From: Ahaetulla prasina | Taxonomy: Eukaryota > Chordata > Lepidosauria > Squamata > Colubridae | Direction of reading: 5' to 3' | NCBI RefSeq assembly: GCF_028640845.1 | Contig: NC_080544.1 | Span: forward strand, 58,790,711-58,854,710 | DNA length: 64,000 bases | Part shown: positions 50,816 through 58,532 of the stretch, piece by piece | Layout: every line of letters begins with the position of its first letter | Numbering within the stretch: position 1 is the stretch's first letter | Notes under the pieces: model-generated | Told to the model about the DNA's origin: nothing | The model's input: only the letters and a program-made list of their open reading frames with translations | Databases searched by the model: none | Made by a program: the position numbers and the translations under genes

Positions 50816-51500
50816 CTGTGAGAGGGATCTTGGAGTCCTAGTGGATAACCATCTAGATATGAGCCAGCAGTGTGCAGCAGCTGTTAAAAAAGCCAACACA
50901 GTTCTGGGCTGCATAAACAGAGGGATAGAATCAAGATCACGTGAAGTGCTAGTACCACTTTATAATGCCTTGGTAAGGCCACACTTGGAATATTGCATCC
51001 AGTTTTGGTCGCCACGATGTAAAAAAGATGTTGAGACTCTAGAAAGAGTGCAGAGAAGAGCAACAAAGATGATTAGGGGACTGGAGGATAAAACATATGA
51101 AGAACGGTTGCAGGAACTGGGTATGTCTAGTTTAACAAAAAGAAGGACTAGGGGAGACATGATAGCAGTGTTCCAATATCTCAGGGGCTGCCACAGAGAA
51201 GTGGGAGTTGGGCTGTTCTCCAAAGCACCTGAGGGTAGAACAAGAAGCAATGGGTGGAAACTGATCAAGGAAAGAAGCAACTTAGAACTAAGGAGAAATT
51301 TCCTGACAGTTAGAACAATTAATAAGTGGAACGACTTGCCTTCAGAAGTTGTGAATGCTCCAACACTGGAAATTTTTAAGAAAATGTTGGATAACCATCT
51401 GACTGAGATGGTGTAGGGTTTCCTGCCTGGGCAGGGGGTTGGACTAGAAGGCCTCCAAGGTCCCTTCCAACTCTGATGTTATGTTATGTTATGTTATGTT
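50816..51500 (+). mobile_element. CR1 LINE 3' end inserted in Rex1
   Basis: 5'-truncated CR1 with a clean reading frame from [20 protein letters not shown] (50841) to a stop at 51414, a 3' UTR with GGTTGGACTAGAAGGCCTCC and AAGGTCCCTTCCAACTCTG, and a tail of four ATGTT units (51476-51500). Intact frame and well-kept UTR suggest a relatively young insertion. Confidence 0.88.
50841..51416 (+). pseudogene. CR1 ORF2 C-terminal fragment (open frame)
   Basis: 191 codons without interruption covering the region after [76 protein letters not shown] and ending [20 protein letters not shown] to LTEMV. This is the standard CR1 C-terminus. The endonuclease and RT catalytic core are missing because the insertion is 5'-truncated, so the frame cannot make an active enzyme. 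Confidence 0.88.
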
Positions 51501-51716
51501 TCCTGATTGCTTATTGTACCCTATGACTATGATGAAGTGTTGTATCATTAAGTGTTAAATTTGTACCCTATGATTATCATTACGTGTTGTAAGTGTTGTA
51601 CCTTGATGAAGGTATCTTTTCTTTATGTACAATGAGAGCATATGCACCAAGACAAATTCCTTGTGTGTCTAATCACACTTGGCCAATAAAATTCTATTCT
51701 ATTCTATTCTTAGGGC

Positions 51717-51830
51717 TGAGAGAAATTGACTGGCCTATAGTCATCCATTTGGCTTTATGTCCAAGGCAGGATTTGAACACAATCTCCCAGTTTCTAGCCT
51801 GATGTCTTAATCATTACACTAAACTAGTTT
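51717..51830 (-). mobile_element. Sauria-type SINE head, inverted
   Basis: Read on the minus strand it gives AGTTTAGTGTAATGATTAAG, GACATCAGGCTAGAAACTGG, GAGATTGTGTTCAAATCCTG, CCTTGGACATAAAGCCAAAT and CAATTTCTCTCAGCCCT, the tRNA-like head (A and B boxes) and first part of the body of a Sauria SINE. The 3' part is missing. Confidence 0.75.
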
Positions 51831-53471
51831 TCATATCTATTTTAACCTTGATAAAATAAATCAACTTTATATTCCTTCCTTTTACTTCTAACACTCTTAA
51901 TCCAGAATCCCTTCAAATAATGTTGTAGAATTAGATTTCTTTTAATTTCTTCTTTATCCTTTCTCATGGGATTCTTCAAAGCTTTAACAAATCTCTTTTG
52001 TGAGTCCAATAAAGAAAAATTATACAAGTCACTCTCTTAGTTTACTGTTTGTATGTTCTTTTTTTCCATAGGCAGATATTACTGTTGACATGTCTCCATT
52101 TTTCAAAAGTGATCATTCTATTTGTTAGAATATTTTACACCATTCTGTAGCTATCAGTCAAGTTTATATGTTCTTCTTCTTTAATTTAAACCTTTAGTTC
52201 CCTCTCGCGTCCTATTTTTTGAAAATAGTGTTTAAATTATTATTTTATATTATCTTTATAACTATTATAAATTATATTTTTTAATAAAAATGATTAGAAA
52301 AGGAAGTATAACCCTTTCAAAGATGTTGGCTGCAGTTTGAGCAAGATGAGAATTCCCTCATCTCCCAGTGCTCAACTTCCTACCCCAGGACCATTGTCTT
52401 GCAGACTCCTCATGAGGAGCAACTATTTGGAGCACTTGTTGGTGACCTTGCAACCTCTTCTTTATCCTGAATGGTTCAAAGCTTTGTTCTTTACAGCAGT
52501 TGTTAGTTCCACTTTTCATAAACCCATCTTCAGTCCACCATTCTTCCTTTGAAAGTTACTCTTTACTGTGCATTGGATTTTACAAGTTGCCGATAGTCTA
52601 CTGGAGGGGGCAGCCATAACAAAATAAATAAAAATAAAATTATGTCTGCAGAAAAATATGCTGGTATCATTTGTGCTCCCATGACTGCCAACCTCCAATA
52701 TGCCTCAGCAATAAAGTTTGTGAATAATCATGTCCTGTCCTGAACAGCTTTACTACATAACAATTTAGGCCAGCAGTTGGAGTAGATTTCAGCATTACTA
52801 GCTTTCAGGAAAAAAATCATCAACATTCTCCTTAAAGTTGATGGGCAAGCTTGAGCAATATGGGCGTCCACACCAGTAACTTTTGACTCAGCCTATTTTT
52901 GAAGGTGGGTTCATAATAAATAGTAAACACATATTCAGTTTTGTAGAAAGGTATCATGTTTGTACCATGTAGAGATGTCAACTGTTTACTTAGGGTTTCA
53001 CCAAAACATATAAAATGATTACACATTCTTAAACCTTTGTATGAAACTGTGTATGTATTGATAATATATTACCACAGATTTTTAATGAGAGATTTACACA
53101 TAGAATATATATATTTTCTTAGACAGCTGTATTTCCATGCATACAGATACACATACCAAATTTTCTACATAATCTGTAACACATTCCCTTAAACCTCAGG
53201 CTTTGAAGAAATTCAGGATTGGTATGTATACTATGGTATGCTTTGAAGCAAACACTACTCTGAGGGAAGATGGGGTATATATATAATTCCTGAACAGGCT
53301 AAAATAACATCTGACTACCCATTTCTGAAGAGCCCCAATAAAAAATGAAACTTGTCATACAGTGTCTACAGGTGGTCAGCCTAACTAAAAAATATTACAC
53401 AAGACATACACAGTGTAAAAAATAGACAAACCCCAGTCCTCCAAGAAGGGGAATGGAAGTCATATAAAACT
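51831..53471. other. No gene recognised
   Basis: AT-rich intronic sequence up to the hAT element. Short open frames at 51842-52027 and 52337-52552 have no recognisable family. Confidence 0.45.
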
Positions 53472-53479
53472 CTGTATAT
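53472..53479. repeat. Target-site duplication, left (CTGTATAT)
   Basis: Identical to 56129-56136. It brackets the PGK1-bearing hAT element exactly at its terminal inverted repeats. Confidence 0.95.
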
Positions 53480-53689
53480 CAGTGGTGGGTTGCTACCCTT
53501 CCGTACTGGTTCAGGAGAACCAGTAGTAAAAATATTTAGTAGTTCGCAGAACCAGTAGGAAAAGATGGATGGCAACGCCCCCGAACCGGTCGCCGGTCGC
53601 TCGCCCCGGCCGCCTATTCCCTTCCCTGCGGCCCTGCTATGATTGCCTGCCACCGATGCCTGCCATGGCAAAAAGCCACACAGGAAAAG

Positions 53690-53935
53690 TTCCCAGGACT
53701 CCCCCCCGCCGCTACCACCGCTACTGTCGCCCCGCCACCACCTCTGCTGCCGCCGCCACCCCCACCGCCTTTGCTGCTGCCGCGCTGCAACCTTTGCTGC
53801 CGCCGCCGCCATCTCTGCCGCTGTCCCCGCCGCTGCCCCCGCCACCCCTGCCACCACCTCTGCCGCTGCCCCTGCCGCTGCCCCGCCACCACCGCCACCT
53901 CTGCCGCCACTGTCGCCGCCTACAGGCATCTTCAA
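53690..53935 (+). repeat. CCG/CCA-rich imperfect repeat inside hAT
   Basis: Nearly pure C/G/T-rich trinucleotide-like sequence (CCGCCGCCACC, CTGCCGCTGCC types). All three plus frames are open as Pro/Leu/Ala-rich runs, as expected from composition alone. It may be expanded upstream DNA of the captured gene or a separate acquisition. Confidence 0.8.
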
Positions 53936-54089
53936 ACTTGCCTCCTTTAAGACTTGTGGACCAATCAACTCCCAGACCAACCGTCCAACCTGAACACACA
54001 TCGCCCTGACCGACGCTGACGGCTACCAATCCAGACTCGGCAAAAGGAGAGCACGAGGTGGGTGGGTGGGGGAAATGGAGCTTTCCGAA

Positions 54090-54322
54090 CATGTCAAACA
54101 CAACTTTCCGAATCGGCCGAGCAGCCCCCCTGGCCGAGATTGACGGCCTTGCTCGGCTAATTGCATGAATCCTGGGAAGTGGGTCAGCCTATCCAGAGGA
54201 GGCGGAGGTGGGGCATGGCCTCCCCTGACCTGCCGAAGAGATCCGCCGCCTCCCTTGCTCTTTCTCTGCCTCGCTCACTTGCTGCTCAGCCGGAGGTCGC
54301 TTGCTATGCTGGAGTCGCCAAG
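54090..54322 (+). promoter_or_regulatory. PGK1-derived GC-rich 5' region (putative captured promoter/5' UTR)
   Basis: The 230 bp before the PGK1 start codon are GC-rich with many CpGs (GAATCGGCCGAGC, GAGATCCGCCGCC, GCCGGAGGTCGC) and no TATA box. GGGAAGTGGG at 54174-54183 is ETS-like, and GGAGGCGGAGGTGGGGC (54199-54215) is Sp1-like. The start codon context is GTCGCCAAGATGTC, close to the Kozak optimum. Vertebrate PGK1 promoters are TATA-less CpG islands, which fits. Activity here is inference. Confidence 0.55.
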
Positions 54323-54387
54323 ATGTCACTCTCCCACAAGCTCACCCTCGATAAAGTCGACGTGAAGGGCAAGCGTGTTGTCATGAG
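54323..54387 (+). CDS. PGK1: Phosphoglycerate kinase 1, first coding exon (captured, isolated)
   Basis: From ATG the frame reads MSLSHKLTLDKVDVKGKR and VVM, then two bases (AG) of an Arg codon, then the splice donor GTGACG at 54388. This is the N-terminus of phosphoglycerate kinase 1 (cytosolic glycolysis, 1,3-bisphosphoglycerate plus ADP to 3-phosphoglycerate plus ATP), and the exon ends at the same place and phase as exon 1 of vertebrate PGK1 as I know it. Two residues differ from the human sequence as I recall it (Asn5 to His, Leu12 to Val). Without splicing, the frame stops at 54389-54391. No exon 2 (VDFNVPM-like) is visible downstream. The exon lies wholly inside a hAT element with a perfect TSD, so it is best read as captured, not the native locus. 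It has no disabling change: ATG, frame and donor are all intact. Confidence 0.85.
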
Positions 54388-54617
54388 GTGACGCTTGAGC
54401 AGGGGCTGCCCTTCCGAAGGGTCAGAGGGTTTCTGGGGGAGGGGGGGCCGCAGGAGCTGCGCTGATCTGGGAGGCACCCACAGTGCTGCTCCCCTTCGCT
54501 CTGAGGGGCAGCGAGCGCCTTTGAGGTCGCCGCAGCCGAACCTGAAGGGCCTCCCTGGTGAGGGAGGGGGAGCAAGGGGCCCTTTGCCCAGCCACGGGTG
54601 GAAAGAACTCCAAGGCA

Positions 54618-54748
54618 GGGGTCTCCAACCTCGGCCACATTGTGGTCTTCAACTCCCAGAATTCCTCTGGGAGCAAAGCTGGCTGAGGAATTCTGGGAGT
54701 TGAAGTACACAAGTCTTAAAGGAGCCAAGTTTGCAGACACCTGTCCTA
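54618..54748. mobile_element. Foldback MITE (AACTCCCAGAATTCCTCTGG)
   Basis: CAGGGGTCTCCAACCTCGGC at the left and an imperfect inverse (TTTGCAGACACCTGTCCT) at the right. The middle is a long palindrome: CTTCAACTCCCAGAATTCCT facing AGGAATTCTGGGAGTTGAAG. The CAGGGGTCTCC ends are hAT-like. It is nested in the PGK1-bearing element, probably inserted in the captured PGK1 intron. Confidence 0.8.
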
Positions 54749-54751
54749 GAC

Positions 54752-54809
54752 TTTGAAGGAGGGAGGGAGGGAGAGGGAGAGAGAGATAATGAAAGAAAGA
54801 AAGAAAAAG

Positions 54810-54856
<47 letters not shown>

Positions 54857-55248
54857 AGGAAGGAAGGAAGGAAGGAAGGACAGAAAGAAAGAAAGAAAGA
54901 AAGAAAGGAAGGAAGGAAGGAAGGAAGGAAGGAAGGAAGGAAGGAAGGAAGGAAGGAAGGAAGGAAGGAAGGAAGAAAGATTCATGGATGGTTGATTGAT
55001 GGCACAAAATAAATCAATTTGATTCGTGGCACAAAATAATGCAAAAGAGAAAGAAAAAGAGAAAGAGAAAGAGAAAGAAAGGGAGAGACAAGAAAGAAAG
55101 AGAGAAAGAAAGAAGGAAAGAGGGAGAGAGAGAGAGAAAAGAGAGAAAGAAAGTAAAAGGGAAAGAAAGGGAGAGACAAGAAAGAGATAAAGAAAGAAGA
55201 AAGAGAAAGGAAGGGAGAGAGAGAGAGAGAGAAAGAAGAGGAAGGAAG
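54752..55248 (+). repeat. Long polypurine GAAA/GGAA/GAGA microsatellite
   Basis: About 500 bp almost entirely purine on the plus strand: GGGA, then GAAA (54793-54855), GGAA (54855-54880 and 54905-54973), a short mixed break at 54975-55040, then AGAAA/AGAG mixtures to 55248. Open frames on both strands here are repeat artefacts (Lys/Glu/Arg or Ser/Phe/Leu runs). Confidence 0.95.
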
Positions 55249-55299
55249 AACCACAAACCCTGGCACTAGATGTGGCTTCAGAAGATGCTTTGAAACAGG

Positions 55300-55560
55300 A
55301 CAGCAATCTAGGGCTGGAAGGGATCTTAGGGGCCATCTAATTCAACCCGCTCCTCCAGCAGGAAATCTTACATCTCTAGATTATTTTGGTGCCTCTAACG
55401 AAGAGGAAAATTGCCAGAAAGGAGAAGGAGTTTACTAGGTCAAGGCTGCCATGCAGAGGAAGGCAGAGATAGTCCTTGTCTTATGACCAGAATTGAGCCC
55501 AAAATTTTGGTTGCTAAGCAAGAGCATTGTTAAGTGAGTTTCACCACATTTTACTCAGTC
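55300..55560. mobile_element. CR1 3'-end and mariner-like MITE fragments inside hAT
   Basis: 55308-55370 (GGGCTGGAAGGGATCTTAGG, GGCCATCTAATTCAACCCGC, TCCAGCAGGAAATCTTAC) is a diverged antisense CR1 3' end. 55476-55556 (TAGTCCTTGTCTTATGACCA, AATTGAGCCCAAAATTTTGG, TTGTTAAGTGAGTTT) is the left third of the mariner-like MITE family. Confidence 0.65.
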
Positions 55561-55939
55561 CATGATCTCTCCTGGCTCTAACAGTCATGTGCAAGTTAGG
55601 GAAGAACATCTGAAGTGTGTGTAATGTTCTAAATGTACAGAAGTTATAGTTAAATGTGTGGCAGAAAGTGGACTCCAGGTATCTTTTTCCAAATGTAGTA
55701 AGTGAGGTTGAATGTATATAGTTTTAGAAGAGGAGTGTGTGTATGTGTATGTACATACAGTATATATATAGTAGATAATGTATCTTTTTGTGTGCCTATA
55801 CACGCTATACTATGTAATATGTATGTACACATATGGCATATATACATAGGATTTAATAGTATATTTTGGATGTTCAGTAGTAGTAAATAAATAGACAGGG
55901 AAATTGACGTCAGTGACATCAACCTTTGACATGAGTGAC

Positions 55940-56090
55940 ATCAAGTTGGCCACACCCACCCAGTCACATGATTACCCAGTTACACCCACCCAGTCACATG
56001 ACCACCAAACCACGCATACCCAGTCACATGACCAAGCCACACTCACTGTCATATGACCATCAAGCCACACCCAAAAAATAAGCCACGCCC
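55940..56090. repeat. Subterminal tandem repeats of the hAT element
   Basis: Four imperfect units of about 25-30 bp around CCCAGTCACATGACCACCAA (55962, 55991, 56019 and 56048 regions), each with CCACACCCA-like sequence between. The inverted counterpart is at the left end of the 39017 element. Such subterminal repeats are typical transposase-binding sites in hAT families. Confidence 0.8.
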
Positions 56091-56128
56091 ACAGAACTGG
56101 TAGTAAAAAAATTTAGAACCCACCCCTG

Positions 56129-56136
56129 CTGTATAT
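56129..56136. repeat. Target-site duplication, right (CTGTATAT)
   Basis: Perfect partner of 53472-53479. Confidence 0.95.
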
Positions 56137-56585
56137 GCCAGATTGTCATAATAAAATATTTGTATCCCTCTGGTCTGAAGGTTAGGAGAAGTTAGATCAT
56201 ACATACCACATCAAGAGCACAAATGAAACTGTATTTGTCTCCAAGGTTATCTACCAATATGAACATGAACCATATGTATTCTCTGGAAAATGAAGTTTTT
56301 TATAATTGTTGTTTAGCTGAGAGAAATGAGTTACAACCTTCTACCTTCATCTATTCAACCAATAGTACAAGTAAGCTTAATATACTGTATTCAGTACTCA
56401 TACCCAATATCCATATACCAATGTTACCAATCTTCATAATGCAACTCTTTGCTATTAATTAAGTTTAGTCTTATTTGTTTTAACTCTTTATATTTTAACT
56501 ATAGCTAGATACCAGGAAGTATAAAGACTGGCAGTCTGTTTATACGCATATACACATAGGCACACAGATTCTTATATACAGACAC
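56137..56585. other. No gene recognised
   Basis: AT-rich sequence between the hAT element and the Tc1-like element. Confidence 0.45.
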
Positions 56586-56880
56586 AAACATAGTACTTAA
56601 AATTTGTGGCACTTTTGAATTATCCAAATTTCTACATAACCATGATCTAAAATGTGGTTTTAAATTAAAGAGAACCGAGTTAAACAAATGAGTCACCAAA
56701 ACTATATTTGTTCATTGATTTACTGGAGAAAATGAGCAAGTTACATACTTCTGCATGGCAAAAGTCCGTGAACGTATTAGTTTATTTGAAGGGGAAATTA
56801 GAGTCAAGTGTTTCAATCAATGGAATGATAATCAGGTGTGATTATCATCATCATTATGAGAGGTCCTGCCTTATTTAAAG

Positions 56881-57115
56881 AGCTTTGGTGGCCAGTGGTT
56901 AGAGTGCAGCACTGCAGGCTACTTCTGCTGACTGCCAGCTGACTGCAATTTGGCAATTCAAATCCCACCAGGTTCAAGATTCACTGAGCCTTCCATCCTT
57001 CCGAGGTTGATAAAATGAGGACCCAAATTGTTGGGGGCTATATGCTGATTCTGTAAACCGCTTAGAGAGTAAGGCACTGTAAAGAGATATATAAGTCTAA
57101 TGCTATTACTATCAG
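56881..57115 (+). mobile_element. tRNA-derived SINE inserted in the Tc1 element
   Basis: TTTGGTGGCCAGTGGTTAGA, GTGCAGCACTGCAGGCTACT, CTGACTGCCAGCTGACTGC, ATTCAAATCCCACCAGGTTC (B box), CCATCCTTCCGAGGTTGATA, AAATGAGGACCCAAATTGTT and CTGTAAACCGCTTAGAGAGT with a CTATTACTAT tail. A tRNA-related SINE family common in squamates, with an end unlike the L2-tailed SINE at 45650. Confidence 0.85.
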
Positions 57116-57159
57116 AATTCTGGATATTCAGTATCAAAGCTTGAATTTCACACACAGGT

Positions 57160-57840
57160 ATGACTCAAAAAACACAGATTCTGGTAGACTCCAAAAACAG
57201 TTGATTTCCCATCTAGTAATAAAAGATTACAAAACAATTTCCAAAGAATCTAGACCTATCAGTCCACTGTCAGACAGACTATACAAATGGAAGCAATTCA
57301 ACATCATTGTTGCCCTTTCCAGGAAGGTTTAACCAATTAATATCACACCAAAAGCAAAGTATTGGGATGTATCGAAGAACGTCAGGGTGAATCTAAGGAA
57401 CTAAAGTATTCTCTTACATTGGCAAATGGCAGTACATGGAGTTCCTCTATTACCCAGAGGAACATTGAACAACAATGACAAGCTACTACTAACCAAAAAG
57501 AAAATTGTTGCCCATGTGTATTTTAGGGGAAAAAACACATGGATAAGCCAAAAGACCAATAAAAGAGAAATTTGTAGCTCAGGATTAAAATGAGGCATAC
57601 TTGATGCTTTGTGAGTTTGGTTGTTTTATGGCAGACATTCCATTATGTAAACCAAACTGAGAGAGCACCAAGGACCCTTTAAGCCAGAAGAGCACTGAAA
57701 GAATATTTTGTGACAAAAGAGACCAAAGCAACTTTTTGGGGCTTGAATGAAGAGAGTTATATTTGGCGAAAGGCAAATACTGTATTCCAGCATAAAAACC
57801 TTATCCCATTTGTGAAACTATCTGTTCTTATAAAGAAAGA
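57160..57840 (+). pseudogene. Tc1-like transposase, N-terminal and middle part
   Basis: Plus-strand remnants: GYKTISKE-like (DYKTISKESRPISPLSDRLY) and KWKQFNIIVALSRKV for the helix-turn-helix/linker, ITPKAKYWDVSKNVRVNLR, LLLTKKKIVAHVYFRGKNTW for the catalytic-core entry, and ETKATFWGLNEESYIWRKAN with TVFQHKNLIPFVKL at the end (the usual DETK box, with the first Asp changed). Several stops and frameshifts. The order and spacing match intact Tc1 transposases. Confidence 0.82.
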
Positions 57841-58532
57841 ACTCTTGTATCCATAGAGTAAGAGGTTAATTTATAATTGTACAGAACTATTATAATTATT
57901 GCAATAACTATAACTGTATTATAACTATTGTAAAGAAGATCAGAAGCCACTTCTTTGAATCTTTTTCCTTTCTTTTCTATTTTCTTTTCCTGTTTTCTCT
58001 TTCTTGCACTTTTAGTTTCTCCATTGCACTGAGGAGAGAGAATCCAGGAATGGGTGTTGTTCTTCTCTTTTGCCTGGAGACTGAGCCTGTCATCTTTTTT
58101 GGTGACACCTCCCTTGCCTGGTGACCTCCCAGTTTGGCTCAGTCTTCAGCCAGAAGAGATGTTCAAAACAAAACAGTTTCATAGCTCCATCGATTCCTGG
58201 ATTCTCTTCAAAACCGTGAGACAAAGGAAAAATATTTTTCCGAGATCACTGGACAGCAATCAGGTCGGCTAACTGGTCCACTGGTTAGCCGCCTCTCTGG
58301 CTATTTAAGAGCCGAGGTCCCTGCCATCCTTACAACACAGCAGAGAGAGACTTGATCCCGAGCCGCATCAATGCCAACGAGCTGAGGCCCCTGGCATATC
58401 CCACATGGGGGAGGAGCTGTCCGGAGGGGATTCAATCCTGTCCGGCTTCACCCAGGCACACTGACAGCGGCTGGTAGATTGGCATGAATCCAAGCACAGC
58501 AGCCGCAGTCCATTGCGGGCCAGTTCTGCCTA

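Larger units (their letters stand above)
50195..51715 (+). mobile_element. Rex1-type LINE, 5'-truncated, split by CR1
   Basis: Left part 50195-50815: RKLKLPKELLIQFYRGIIES, VICTSITVWFGSATQQNRHR and so on, the C-terminal domain of Rex1 ORF2, with a frameshift after AEKKQLLP and the 3' UTR beginning at about 50560. A CR1 interrupts at about 50816-51500; the 3' UTR resumes at about 51501 and ends with CACTTGGCCAATAAAATTCT and an ATTCT repeat at 51690-51715. Local duplications of the unit AATAGTAGTACCTTAATTGT occur just left of the CR1 insertion. Confidence 0.82.
53480..56128. mobile_element. Non-autonomous hAT element carrying PGK1 promoter and exon 1
   Basis: 2,649-bp element. Left TIR CAGTGGTGGGTT, right TIR (inverted) CAGGGGTGGGTT: 11 of 12 identical, with the CAGnG start typical of hAT. 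A perfect 8-bp TSD CTGTATAT is on both sides. Left subterminal CTGGTTCAGGAGAACCAG and AACCAGTAG; right subterminal tandem CCCAGTCACATGACCA units, shared in inverse orientation with the element at 39017, so the family is established independently of the cargo. The interior carries, in order, a GC-rich block (53690-53935), PGK1-like 5' sequence and first exon (about 54090-54387), a foldback MITE (54618-54748), a 500-bp purine microsatellite (54752-55248), a CR1 and a mariner-MITE fragment. No transposase. Confidence 0.9.

Noticed and set aside
53381..54009. Long Gly/Ala-rich (minus) and Pro/Ala-rich (plus) open frames
   Set aside because: They come from a GC-rich trinucleotide-like block open in all frames and run across the hAT terminus, so they are compositional.
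54161..54391. A 76-codon protein starting at 54161 with the PGK1 peptide at its end
   Set aside because: The upstream part is 5' UTR/promoter-like sequence in frame by chance; the PGK1 start codon is at 54323 and the frame stops just past the splice donor.
54731..55336. Long Lys/Glu/Arg-rich and Ser/Phe/Leu-rich open frames on both strands
   Set aside because: They translate a GAAA/GGAA microsatellite in every frame; no start context, splice sites or conserved sequence.
53480..56128. Native PGK1 locus overlapping CNNM2
   Set aside because: No second PGK1 exon in the following 9.6 kb, and the exon lies exactly between hAT termini with a perfect TSD. PGK1 and CNNM2 are not neighbours in vertebrate genomes as far as I know.
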